64,000 nt of DNA, taken from the NCBI RefSeq assembly GCF_001540865.1, contig NW_017893441.1, positions 1 to 64,000 on the forward strand. Direction: 5' to 3'. The translations under genes and the position numbers were made by a program. The notes beneath the pieces were generated by a model. That model saw only the letters and a list, made by a program, of their open reading frames with translations, was not told where the DNA came from and searched no databases. Source of the DNA: Ananas comosus. Its lineage: Eukaryota; Streptophyta; Magnoliopsida; Poales; Bromeliaceae. Positions 54,501-64,000 of the stretch are shown in pieces; position 1 is the first letter of the stretch; each line of letters opens with the position of its first letter.

Positions 54501-55229
54501 CCCCGGATTAGCCTTGAGATTAAAGAACAAAGAGCAGAGAACAAAGTGCAAAGAACAAAGAACAAGAACAAGAACAAGAACGAAGAATTTGCATAATCTG
54601 CATTTATTTAATGTTGAGCATATTTCTGCTTGTTGTTCAGGCATATTAGCATCATGTATAGTTTGGTTACTGTTTACAGCCTATTCTTTCTATTATGCCT
54701 GAGTTAGTCCTAGTGGGAAAGTCGGTGATGTTGAGGCCGAACCCACTGGGAACTTTGTTGTAGTTCTCACCCCACTATTTCCACAAAGCTGGGACCGAGC
54801 GAGCCGGCGAGCGACCGAGGTAAAGGTATCGCGCCTTAGTCAGAGGCCACCAAAGTTGGGTTTCATTTTGTAGTAAAGTACCCTATGATCATCTTTTGTA
54901 CATGATGATGAATGATGTAAAGAAAAGAATGCAAAGTTTTATTATCAGCAAATGTGATGTAAGGAATTGTAAATGTACAAGTTAGATGTAATGTATATGA
55001 TCTAAATTGAATCATAGTACAAGGTGAATGTTTAGTTTCCTTTTTCTTTCACTTGTGGCTATTGCTTACCCTCGTGTAAGCCGTTGTGTATGTTTCCACT
55101 AGTGCTTTTCTCTATTGATGAAAATGTACATGTGATGAGCCTTGGGCGGATAGGGGAAACTCTGTCCGTTCGGCGTCTATTCGACGTGCTCGGGTCGGGC
55201 CAAATTGGTATCGGTTCCGGGGCGTGACA
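51599..55229 (+). repeat. 3' LTR of element E, with gap and duplicated segment
   Basis: It matches the 5' LTR from TGTAATATACC to GGGGCGTGACA. As written it is 3631 bp; subtracting the 385 Ns and one copy of the ~590-bp segment found on both sides of the gap gives about 2.65 kb, the length of the 5' LTR. The duplication is therefore probably an assembly effect. Array about 51770-52010; donor about 52281. Confidence 0.85.
53355..53739. other. Assembly gap, 385 Ns
   Basis: The sequence just before the gap ends ...GATTGAACTTATAA and the sequence just after it begins again at CCAAAAAAATCATCGGAGC, which already occurs at about 52772. The gap thus separates two partial copies of the same LTR segment. 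Confidence 0.95.
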
Positions 55230-55562
55230 TAATCATTCATAAATCGCGGGAAGTGGTTTTCTCGCGTCTCGGCATCATTTAAAGGTGGGTGATGCTTTCC
55301 AAAATCATTGAATGACCTATTATGTTTATGTCACTCTTGAGCATACATGGATTATACATGTTTAGTTGATATTCATACATGATAGGGTTGTGATTGTTAT
55401 ATGGTTAAAAATGTAATATGTGCTCTAGTTGTATTTTTTGGAAGCAAAATGCATGTGGACATTGATTTGTAAACATAGAACTCTATAGATGTATGAACTT
55501 GTGTTGGACCATGAAATAGTTGACAAAGTGACATTGTGAATAGATTGCATGAATAGCACCGA
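55230..55562 (+). mobile_element. Continuation of LTR D
   Basis: It begins with TAATC, the second target-site copy of E, and continues in leader-like sequence (AAAGGTGGGTGATGC is the counterpart of GAGGTGGGTAGTGC in E). It is cut at 55562 by element F; the remainder of D must lie beyond the window. No gene. Confidence 0.6.
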
Positions 55563-57502
55563 TGTAACACACTGGACCTGTGCAAATTGCGAGGTTCGAG
55601 TGTTTGATCTGTGTGTCGAGCTTTTCTAGACTTTCTGGAGGGTCGTAGACAGTATTCCGACCTATGGCTCGCATCCCAAGAATCGTGGTTTTAAGCTGGT
55701 ACCAAAAGCCCAAAAAGATTGGACCTTGGTCAGCTCTCGGGTAGGGTTCGATAAATCCACTGTGATATCTTATGAGTTCGAATCGGGTTTCCAAATAGTT
55801 ACGAATTAATTCAGTAAGATTTGTGTATCTTGTACTAAGATTTGCTGATCGTACTCGTGATGGGTTTACGTACGTAGTTGTGGGTGTTACGGGATGATAT
55901 ATCTCACTTTTAAAAGAATATGTATTGTGTACGTAAAATCCCCAAGATTTTAAGTGTATTTAAGGTAAATCGTATCTAAACGTCAATTTTTTTATCATTT
56001 GTCTTCCAAATCTTTCGAATGCCCGGTAAAACGGGGCAAAAGTACTTCGGTTTGGGTGGCTACTGTTGCTTTGAGAAGCAAACGAGGTTGCTCCCACAGG
56101 AGGTGTGAGGATCATGGGATTTCCATACTCTTGTTCGCAGTGTGCTTGGTAGGCCTGTTGTGAATCGAGTTAGTAATTCGATTAGTTCGTATCCACTCCT
56201 TTTGAGTGGAGATCACGTTCTTAGAGGAGATTTCGAGGCTTTCTCTCGATCTCGGGAAGGTTAGGTTGGTTTTCCTTCGGAGATTAGGTGATTTTGTTCG
56301 AGGTTTTCGGGATGTAAGTTTTATGGGTTAAATTTGGGATTTTGGAGTAAGATCCCAAAGTAGTGTTTCTTCGGTTATTTTCAGATTAGATCTCCTTCTC
56401 TTACTCGATGATTGGAAATTCTTCGAAGCTTGTTCCAAGTTTTAGGAAGTTCTCACCTCTAGAGGGAGAGGGGTTCGAGGTTCTAGTTTGAGGTTACCAC
56501 CTTTTTGAAGGTTGTTCGTTTTCTTCGTTTTTCCTTCCAAATTAGGTGGTTTTAAGTTCGATTTTTCCCTATTTTAGGTTTCTCTACCACTCCTCCCCAC
56601 GGGATGGAAGAGGAAGGACACTAGACTCGAGTCCTCCACGGGATTCCCCGCACCCACGATTTATCTAATCCGTATTTGCGTTTTTTGGGGGATGTCAAGC
56701 CTGACGTGCTTTTGACGGAGGAACATGATCATGTGCCCGAGAACATGGCCTTGTTCCGGGTGCTTTTACGTTTGGGCTCCGAGCCCAACGTCCCATACGC
56801 CGAGACATGGCCATGTTCGGGCCACCGACATGGCCATGTTGGTATTTGGGACATGGCCATGTTCTGGTTAGAACATGTCCATGTTCGAGACGACGTCCNT
56901 TGTAGACATGAGGACTTGATACTTGAGATATACTGATAGCATGCTTGCCATTGTGCTCATTCGCACATGCTTGTGAGGATTGCTCCCTACAAGCCGGCAC
57001 TCCGGAGTTGGCCATTGCGATACGTTCGCCGTGCGGGATTGGGCGCCGAAGTGAATTGCCGTGGGAAAGGCTCATTCCTAGGGTCGGGATGTTGACTACC
57101 ACGGGGCCATTAGGCAGGGTAAAACCAGACAGCCTTCGAGTGGGTCTTATGCCAGACAGCCTTCGGGTGGGTCTTATCAGAGCTGAGCTTTAAACAGATA
57201 AAGTGACAAGTGAACATTGACTAGAATAGTAAACAATGGCATCTTTACTATTACATTGTGGACTTTGGGTAGTTGCATATTCATGCATTACATGTTGGGT
57301 ATTTCATGTGTATATATCTAGTAGTTGCTTTCTTACTTATGCAAATCATGCTAGGTAGAGATATCATGACTATTGGGTACTCGTTTATTTATTTATTACA
57401 GTTTTAATTATTGAAAATTTTGTAGATGCTTTATATGTTTTAGACGTATGGCGAGTCTGGACACGTGCCGGGTAGGCTTTCGCTGAGCCCCGGGGCGTGA
57501 CA
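55563..57502 (+). repeat. 5' LTR of element F
   Basis: 1940 bp as assembled, TGTAACACACTGGACC...CCGGGGCGTGACA, with one N at 56899 that may hide more. A possible donor GAT/GTAAGT is at 56314. An ACATGGCCATGT array lies at 56722-56884, directly left of the N. The shared GTGCTCATTCGCACATGCTTG block is near 56955. Confidence 0.82.
56722..56884 (+). repeat. ACATGGCCATGT palindrome array
   Basis: Perfect 12-bp palindromes are ACATGATCATGT (56722-56733) and ACATGGCCATGT (56805-56816, 56828-56839, 56851-56862). One-mismatch versions are at 56742-56753 and 56873-56884. Spacing is 11-12 bp between the perfect ACATGGCCATGT copies. Unlike the other arrays it sits about 1.2 kb into the LTR, next to an assembly join, so its position may not be original. 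Confidence 0.85.
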
Positions 57503-57510
57503 GGTTAATT

Positions 57511-57523
57511 TGGTATCAGAGTC
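57511..57523 (+). other. Primer-binding site of F
   Basis: TGGTATCAGAGTC, 8 nt after the LTR end; initiator-Met type with a change after the core. Confidence 0.9.
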
Positions 57524-57804
57524 TAGGGTTGAGTCTTAGGGGACCTAGCAAACCTTAGGCCGGTTGGGCTATAGGAAATAAGCTCGTGAGAGACGAGGTC
57601 TATTCGACTTGTGAGCGAAAGTATCATGATTGGGTATTATGATAACTCTAAAGAGTTAGAGTTGATTGAAGTGTTTGGCTTTTAACTTCGCGGAGGGTTA
57701 CGTTGGCGGCCGACAACGTAACATCGGGAGTTAGATGTGGATAACACTTCCTTACTTTCACATGATTTGGGTTTTACTTTGAGTGGGGATTCGATAGCAT
57801 GAGT

Positions 57805-57833
57805 TACTAACTTGCGTTTTTATGCTATTTCAG
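57805..57833 (+). promoter_or_regulatory. Predicted branch point and splice acceptor before gag of F
   Basis: TACTAAC (57805-57811), the ideal branch sequence, is followed 20 nt later by TATGCTATTTCAG (ending 57833). The gag ATG comes five bases after the AG. This is the strongest of the acceptors seen in front of gag in this window. Confidence 0.55.
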
Positions 57834-57838
57834 TGACG

Positions 57839-59192
57839 ATGCCGATTACTCGCTCCCAATCTGCCGGGGCGGACAATGTGGCAAACATTGAGGAGGTTGA
57901 GACCTCCGCTACCTCTGGATCTGGCGAGATCCGTGAGTTGAAGGGCCAGCTTGCGGCCCTCACCGATTTAGTCACTTAGCAGGTGGAGGCGGCCCGACAG
58001 CAGAGGCGGCGTGCCGACAGGAGACGCGGATGAAGCGCCTGGAGGATCTACTCCTGCAGCAGGCAGCAGCTTCTAGGGAGACGCAGGGCCATACACCGCC
58101 AGCACCCGTTGTGGACGTTGCACCGAGAGCGCTGTCCCCCGCGCCCAGTTCTTCGCGTGCGGCGCCTGTGGCCGCACCCCAGGAGGAGGTTTTGGTGGCA
58201 CCACCTGTGCAGAGGCCCCCAGTTGGAGCTATATTCCCTACCTTGGTCGAGGGGGCGGAGCGAGATAGACTGATGGAGCGCCTCAATGAGTTCAGGAGGT
58301 GCAGCCCTCGAGTCTTCGACGGCGAGAAGGTCGACCACTGGATCATGGAGAAGTGGTTGATGCATATGGAGAAGCTCTTCCGCGACACCTTCGTGGAGGA
58401 GAGGGACAGAGTTTGGCTTGCCACTCACCACTTGGACGGCGAGGCCTATCACTGGTGGTTGGACCTCCAGGAGCCCCCAGTACGGACTTGGCGGCTATTA
58501 CTTGGACGAGGTTCAAGGAACTTCTCTTGGCGCATTACTTCCCAACAAGCATCAAGAGGAAGATGGAGCAGGATCTGCGCAGCTTGCGCGAGGGAGACCG
58601 CACCGTAGCCGAGTACGAGAGGGAGTTTTCACGGCTTCTGCATTGCGTGCCTTTCGTCGTGCGGGACGACGAGGACAAGGCCCGCATCTTCGAGCGAGGG
58701 TTGAGACCGTCTATCTACCGGTTTGTGCAATCCTCCAACCTCCAAACCTACCGGGAGGTGGTGGATCGCGCGCTCATTATGGAGAGAGGCGCAGCAGAGA
58801 TGCAGGAGCGGCGAGAGGGCTTGGACAGGGATAAGTCCAAGAGGCCTGTGGCGGAGTGTGCGAGCCAGACGCACTCTAGGAGGCCGCCGAAGCACCCCAG
58901 GAGCCAGCAACGTGGGCATGGCCCGGCACCTCAGCGAGGAGGATCAGAGCGACGCCGGCCCTTCCCGTGTGTGATCTGTGGTGGTCCTCATCACCCACCG
59001 CAGTGTCCACAGCGGGCGGGCAGGTGCTTCCAGTGTGGCCAGGAGGGCCACGTGCGCACCGAGTGCCCGAGGGGTTTTTCACCGGCACCGTTGACTGCAT
59101 CAGCACCGGCTCTACCAGCCGCAAGCCAGGGGACTCCATCGGCACAGTACCAGCCTGTGCTGCCACCCGCCCCGCGCCAGAGCGAGGGATAA
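57839..59192 (+). pseudogene. gag of F
   Basis: Start ATG 57839 (MPITRSQSAGADN). TAG at 57977 (Gln in context) and a frameshift before 58030 follow. The frame from 58030 shows a coil MKRLEDLLLQQAAAS, a Pro/Ala linker and the capsid-like domain (LNEFRRCSPRVFDGEKVDHW, WLATHHLDGEAYHWW). A second frameshift near 58475 leads to KELLLAHYFPTSIKRKMEQD and the CCHC knuckle CFQCGQEGHVRTEC near 59025-59065. TAA 59190-59192 replaces a Gln codon in the linker to protease; the frame continues unchanged after it. It is more GC-rich than the gags of A, E and G. Confidence 0.88.
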
Positions 59193-62100
59193 CGCCAAGC
59201 CCCGAGTGGCCGCATGTATGCCGCTCAGACCGAGGAGGCGGCGACAGTCGGGGATGTGGTTGCAGGTATCATTTTACTTGATGGCATTAGAGTTCGTGCA
59301 TTATTTGATACCGGTGCATCACATTCATTCATAGATCGGCTATTCGCCGAGTTGCATGGCATCGAGCTAGTTTCTTTGTTACATCCTGGACAGGTTGTAG
59401 TACCCGACCACACCCTTGATATTCGAGAGTTTTGCCCTAGCTGCCCTGTGCGGATAGGGGATTGGATTATGCCCGTGGACTTGCTAGCCTTGCGCAAGTT
59501 GGGGGAGTTCGACGTGGTCTTGGGTATGGATTGGCTGACTAAGTATTACGCCACAATTGACTGCAAGAATCGCACGGTTACTTTTAGTGAACCGGGGCAA
59601 GTTGAGGTGATCTTCAAAGGATGCCAGAGTTCGCTCTTCGCAATGACGATCAGCTCATCTCGAGCTAGGCAGCTGATCAGCAGGGGTTGTGTAGCCTACT
59701 TGGCTAGTGTTGTGGTGAGGGGCGAGGGTGATACCCCTAGGATTGAGGATATCCCGGTGGTGCGGGAGTTTCAGGATGTGTTTCCAGCTGAGCTACCGGG
59801 TATGCCTCCTGATAGGGAGATTGAGTTTGTGGTAGATCTCGTCCCTGGGACTACCCTAATGTCAAAAGCACCCTATAGGATGGCACCGGCGGAGTTGAAG
59901 GAGCTGAGGGCACAGCTACAGGATCTTCTGGACAGAGGCTTCGTTCGGCCGAGCGTCTCGCCTTGGAGAGCTCCAGTTTTGTTCGTCAAGAAAAAGGACG
60001 GATCGCTTCGCCTATGTGTGGATTATCGTGAGCTTAATAAAGTCACGATCAAGAATAAATATCCGTTGCCGAGGATCGACGACTTGTTTGATCAGCTTCA
60101 GGGTTCGTGTGTGTATTCCAAGATAGACTTGCAGTCGGGATACCACCAGTTAAAGATCAAGCCCGAGGACGTCTCGAAGATGGCTTTCAGGACACGGTAT
60201 GGACACTATGAGTTCACAGTTATGCCGTTCGGGCTTACTAATGCCCCGGCAGCTTTTATGGATCTGATGAACCGTGTCTTTAAGTCTTATCTGGATAGGT
60301 TCGTCGTAGTGTTCATCGACGACATCTTGGTTTATTCCCGGAGTGACGCCGATCACGAGGAGCATTTGAGGATTGTACTCCAAGTACTACGGGAAAAGGA
60401 GCTTTATGCCAAGTTGAAGAAATGTAAATTTTGGCTTCGAGAGGTAGCATTCCTTGGACATTTGGTTTCAGGATCAGGCATCGCCGTGGACCCGAGAAAA
60501 ATTGAAGCTATCAGGGATTGGCTGAGGCCGACGAGCGTCACGGAGATCCGCAGTTTCCTTGGATTGGCCGGCTACTACCGGAGATTTGTTGAGGGATTTG
60601 CTAAGTTATCCACTCCCCTCACGAGACTCACGCATAAAGGTGTCAAGTTCATTTGGAATGATGCGTGTGAAAGGAGCTTCCAAGAGTTGAAGCAGAGATT
60701 GACTACCGCCCCGATCCTAGCCCTACCAATTGCTGGCACAGGGTATGTGGTTTATAGTGATGCATCTTTTAATGGATTAGTTTGCGTGTTGATGCAGGAT
60801 GGCAAGGTGATCGCGTATGCCTCTCGTCAATTGAAGGAATATGAAAGGAACTATCCTACACATGATTTGGAGTTGGCGGCCGTAGTCTTTGCATTGAAGC
60901 TATGGCGCCACTATCTTTATGGCGAGCGGTGTGATGTGTACACGGATCACAAGAGCTTGAAGTACTTATTCACTCAGAAGGAGTTGAACTTGAGGCAGCG
61001 CAGATGGTTGGAGCTACTCAAGGATTATGATTTGACCATTCTGTACCACCCAAGCAAGGCTAACGTGGTGGCTGATGCGCTAAGTAGAAAATCGATGAAA
61101 AACTTAGCGATGCATGTTGTGATTCAACCGTAGTTGATCGAGCAGATGAAGCGGTTAGAGTTGGAGGTGGTGACTCCTGATACGCCCCTAAGGTTGATGA
61201 CTTTAGTAGTGCAACCTACATTGCTGGATAGAATCAAAGAAAAGCAAGCCACCGATGAGGGATTGCAAAAGATTAGAGGAAAAATGATTGATGGTTGCTC
61301 CGGCGATTTCCTTGTGGACGACCGAGGGTTGATGCGTNAGGGATTGCAAAAGATTAGAGGAAAAATGATTGATGGTTGCTCCGGCGATTTCCTTGTGGAC
61401 GACCGAGGGTTGATGCGTTTTCGGGGACGACTTTGCGTTCCGGCGGATTTGGGAATTAAAGAAGACATTCTTCAAGAAGCGCACCGGGCGCCCTATGCTA
61501 TACATCCGGGAGGCACCAAGATGTATAAGGACTTAAAGTTGCTTTACTGGTGGCCCGGGATGAAAAAGGATGTTGGCGAGTTTGTTACTAAATGTTTAAC
61601 TTGCCAACAAGTGAAAGCTGAGCACCGAGTTCCCGCGGGGAAGCTTCAGAGTTTGCCGATTCCAGTGTGGAAGTGGGAGATGATCACCATGGACTTCGTG
61701 ACAGGATTGCCTCGCTCTCAGGCCGGGCATGATGCTATTTGGGTGATCGTGGATAGGTTGACGAAGTCGGCGCACTTCATACCTATTCATACGACTTGGA
61801 CCGGGGAGAAGCTCGCACAAGTGTACCTTGATGAGATTGTGCGGCTTCACGGAGTGCCTACTTCAATTGTATCTGATCGAGACACCCGGTTTGTGTCTCA
61901 CTTTTGGAGGAGTCTGCAGGACGCCCTTGGCACTCGATTGGACTTCAGCACTGCTTTCCATACGCAGAGTGATGGACAGTCAGAGCGCACTATTCAGACC
62001 TTAGAGGTATGCTCTGGGCGTGTGTGATAGACTTTTAGGGAGGATGGTCGCAGCATCTACCTATGGCGGAGTTTGCTTATAACAACAGTTATCAAGCAAG

Positions 62101-62737
62101 CATCAAGATGGCGCCCTTCGAAGCACTTTATGGATGGAAATGTAGATCGCCGCTTCATTGGAGTGAAGTCGGCGAGAGACTAGCTTTAGGCCCTGATGTG
62201 CTCCAGGAAGCTGAGGACAAGGTTCGAATTGCTCGGAAGCGACTTCTGACGGCGCAGAGCAGACAGAGGAGCTATGCCGATTGACGGCGGCGAGACTTGG
62301 AGTTCCAAGTTGGAGACCATGTTTTCTTAAAGGTCTCGCCGACTAGAGGAATAAAGAGATTTGGGATTCGAGGAAAGCTGAGTCCCCGTTTCATTGGACC
62401 GTATGAGATCTTGGAGCGTGTGGGCCCGGTAGCATATAGACTTGCTCTACCACCGAACCTATCGGGCGTACACAACGTTTTTCATGTATCGGTCCTGCGG
62501 AGGTATATTCATGATCCAGCTCATGTTTCGGAGGCTATACCAGTGGAGCTGCGTGAGGATTTGAGCTTCGAGGAGCAACCCATGAAGATTCTAGCTCGCG
62601 AAGTGAAGAAGCTGCGGAATCGGGATATTCCGTACGTGCAGGTGCTTTGGAGCAACCACGGCGAGCGAGAGGCTACATGGGAGCTGGAGAGCGCACTGCG
62701 AGAGCGCTACCCCCATCTTTTTCATATGGATACTTGA
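59193..62737 (+). pseudogene. Protease, RT, RNase H and integrase of F
   Basis: Protease [13 protein letters not shown] is near 59306. RT contains [26 protein letters not shown] and [11 protein letters not shown] (near 60312); RNase H has YSDASFNGL and [13 protein letters not shown] at 61131 replaces Gln. Integrase: finger [33 protein letters not shown] and SERTIQTLE keep D,D,E. One lost base near 62007 shifts the frame, TAG follows at about 62036, and TGA near 62280 breaks KSYAD-RRR-like sequence. The rest (GPYEILERVGPVAYRL; tail LWSNHGEREATWELE, RYPHLF) is open to 62735-62737. The 80-bp repeat at 61258-61418 lies inside. Confidence 0.9.
61258..61418 (+). repeat. Exact 80-bp duplication around a single N
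   Basis: The 80 bases 61258-61337 and 61339-61418 are identical, separated by one N. In G and E the corresponding pol segment occurs once. With the N the insert is 81 bp, so it keeps the frame and would pass as a 27-residue repeat. It is best explained as two contig ends that overlap but were not merged. Confidence 0.9.
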
Positions 62738-62754
62738 GGTACTTTGCTTGTTTT

Positions 62755-62792
62755 GAGTTTCGCGGATGAAACTCCTTTTTAGGAGGGGTGAA
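62755..62792 (+). other. Stem-loop and polypurine tract of F
   Basis: GAGTTTC / GCGGAT / GAAACTC forms a perfect 7-bp stem (62755-62774), followed by a T run and AGGAGGGGTGAA (62781-62792) before the LTR start TGTAACACAC. Confidence 0.8.
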
Positions 62793-62959
62793 TGTAACAC
62801 ACTGGACCTGTGCAAATTGCGAGGTTCGAGTGTTTGATCTGTGTGTCGAGCTTTTTCAGACATTTCGGAAGGTCGTAGACAGTATTCCGACCTATGGCTC
62901 GCTTCCCGAGAACCGTGGTTTTAAGCTGGTACCAAAAGACCAAAAAGATTGGACCTTGG
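62793..62959 (+). repeat. 3' LTR of F, first 167 bp
   Basis: It matches the first part of the 5' LTR (55563 on) with only a few substitutions and stops at ACCTTGG, where the 5' copy continues TCAGCTCTCGGG. LTR I begins at the next base. Confidence 0.88.
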
Positions 62960-64000
62960 TGTAGCACACTGGACCTTTGCAAATTGCGAGGTTCGAGTGT
63001 TCGATGTGTATTCCGAACTTTTCCACACTTGGTGGAGGGCCGTTGATGGTATACCGGCCTAAAAGTTCGATCTCGAGAGTTTTGGCAGAGTCCTGAGAGT
63101 TTTTACTCTCGGGGACCGGTCCCTGATAGGAGAGACCGGTCCCCCAGTGAACAGTGCTGCGCAGCCGGCGAGGCAACCGGTCCCTGGCAGTCGAGACCGG
63201 TCCCCGAGCGCATCTGCGCGGGGAGAGACCGGTCCCGCGCAGGGAGAGACCGGTTCCCGAACGTTGGATTTTCGGGGGCAGGCTGAGAGACCGGTCCCAG
63301 GTCGGGGAGACCGGTCCCTCTGGGCGAAAACTGCCTAGACCGGGCTGATGTAAATTTGAGTTTTTGAGGGGTCTAAGTGGATTTTGTTACCTTAGAGGCT
63401 ATAGGCAGCCTCTCCTCCCCTCTCACTCTCATTTTCTCTCCTACACACTCTTCCTACACTTCTAGAGAGAGAAAGGGAAGGAGAAGAAGAAGAAGGAGAG
63501 GAGAGGAGCTTGCTTGGAGGCCTTGGAGCACCATCTTCTTCCTCATTTCTCACCTTTGGAGGCTTGGAGCTTGCTTTTGGAGCTTTGTGGTGGATCAATC
63601 TTCAACCCTAGAAGATTTTGAGCTTGGATTGGAGCATCCTAGAGGTAAGTGGCAAGGTTCCTTCCTCTAGGTCTTAGTTTTGGAGCTTTTTGCTTGTCTA
63701 AACCCTAGATTTTGGATTTTAGGGTTAGATTTGGGGATTCTTGATTTGAGGCTTCTTGATCTCTTTTGATGGGTTTGGAACCTTTATATAGGGTAGATTG
63801 GAACACCCCTACCTTCCATTTGATGATTAAGAGAGGATTTTTCACTTGAGGTGAGTTTTTTCCAACCCTAGCTTGAGAAGCTTAATGATTGAGCTATTTG
63901 CTCTTCGTTTAGTTTGGGTGACCCTATTTTTGATGTTTCTAGGGTACTAGGAAGCTTATGGATACCTTCGTTCGGCGAAACGAAGAAGTCGATTTTGGTG
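62960..64000 (+). mobile_element. Gypsy LTR I (T5-like), runs off the window
   Basis: It starts TGTAGCACACTGGACC and follows T5 closely: ACCGGT array at about 63112-63325 (eight to nine sites), GGATTTTGTTACCTTAGAG, CT-rich tract then AGAGAGAAAGGGAAGGAG leader (about 63463-63510), and an ideal donor CTAGAG/GTAAGT at 63645. The left target copy would be CTTGG (62955-62959). Whether a full element follows cannot be seen. Confidence 0.85.

Larger units (their letters stand above)
32486..55229 (+). mobile_element. Gypsy element E (Tekay/Del type), complete but interrupted twice
   Basis: 5' LTR 32486-35148, PBS 35157, gag from 35476, pol, polypurine tract at 51587-51598, 3' LTR 51599-55229. Flanks TGATC (32481-32485) and TAATC (55230-55234) differ by one G/A change, and LTR D continues on both sides. 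A SIRE solo LTR (36164-37537) splits gag and element G (40635-50606) splits integrase. Removing both leaves a normal gag-pol order. Stops and a frameshift in every segment make it defective. Confidence 0.88.
55563..62959 (+). mobile_element. Gypsy element F (Tekay/Del type), 3' LTR cut by LTR I
   Basis: 5' LTR 55563-57502, PBS 57511, gag, pol, polypurine tract 62781-62792, and the first 167 bp of the 3' LTR (62793-62959), where LTR I inserted. The left target copy would be ACCGA (55558-55562); the right one is outside the window. LTR starts of F, T5 and I are closely related (TGTAACACACTGGACC, with TGTAGCAC in I). Confidence 0.88.

Noticed and set aside
1..64000. CRISPR array, operons, ribosome-binding sites or rRNA genes
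   Set aside because: Nothing of this kind is present. The regular palindromic repeats are not direct repeats with unique spacers, and the sequence is plant nuclear DNA.

Overview
The window is nuclear DNA of a flowering plant, probably a monocot with a repeat-rich genome. I would guess a pineapple-like species, but the sequence alone does not prove that. I find no intact host gene. Almost everything recognisable is a nested pile of LTR retrotransposons. Most are Ty3/gypsy chromoviruses of Tekay/Del type (gag, then protease, reverse transcriptase, RNase H, integrase and a C-terminal chromodomain-like tail, LTRs of about 1.9-2.7 kb, tRNA-iMet primer site TGGTATCAGAGC). The rest are Ty1/copia elements of SIRE/Maximus type, a few small DNA transposons and anonymous AT-rich spacer.

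Left complex (1-15818). The layers can be peeled from the LTR ends and target-site duplications. Gypsy LTR 'C' (minus strand) was hit by 'B' (minus), B by 'A' (minus, gag/PR remnant at 2264-3675). A was hit twice: by gypsy LTR 'H' (plus), which itself carries a SIRE-type LTR at 1-1020, and by gypsy element 'T4' (plus), whose 3' LTR holds a clean solo LTR 'T5' with TSD TCTTC. A single N at 4828 hides several kilobases of this structure.

Middle (15819-32485). A SIRE element that retains gag but has no visible pol lies at 17455-20671. Spacer follows, with two copies of one CACTA-type MITE family (the second with a perfect 3-bp TSD), a fold-back repeat, a TRIM-like remnant, and an unusually long (4.6 kb) solo LTR at 24244-28818 with TSD ACGCT and an internal GC-rich island. 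LTR 'D' begins at 30753.

Right complex (30753-64000). D was hit by gypsy element 'E' (32486-55229, TSD TGATC/TAATC). E was hit by a SIRE solo LTR (36164-37537) inside gag and by complete gypsy element 'G' (40635-50606, perfect TSD TACTA) inside integrase. D was also hit by gypsy element 'F' (from 55563), whose 3' LTR was hit by LTR 'I' (62960 onwards). All gag-pol frames carry nonsense codons or frameshifts, so none looks autonomous as assembled.

Three features recur across families and are the best candidates for something undescribed. First, LTRs carry arrays of short palindromes, usually 12 bp, whose sequence differs between families (GGGACCGGTCCC, TGTACCGGTACA, CTGGGCGCCCAG, ACATGGCCATGT); one of them is shared between Copia and Gypsy LTRs. 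Second, a consensus splice donor after a GAA-rich leader tract pairs with a branch-point/acceptor signal just upstream of the gag ATG, predicting a roughly 2 kb leader intron that removes the primer-binding site. Third, a covarying stem-loop lies immediately 5' of the polypurine tract. Several assembly artefacts (single Ns, an 80-bp duplication, a 385-bp N gap inside a duplicated segment, and an error-rich patch at about 49915-50835) should be kept apart from biology.
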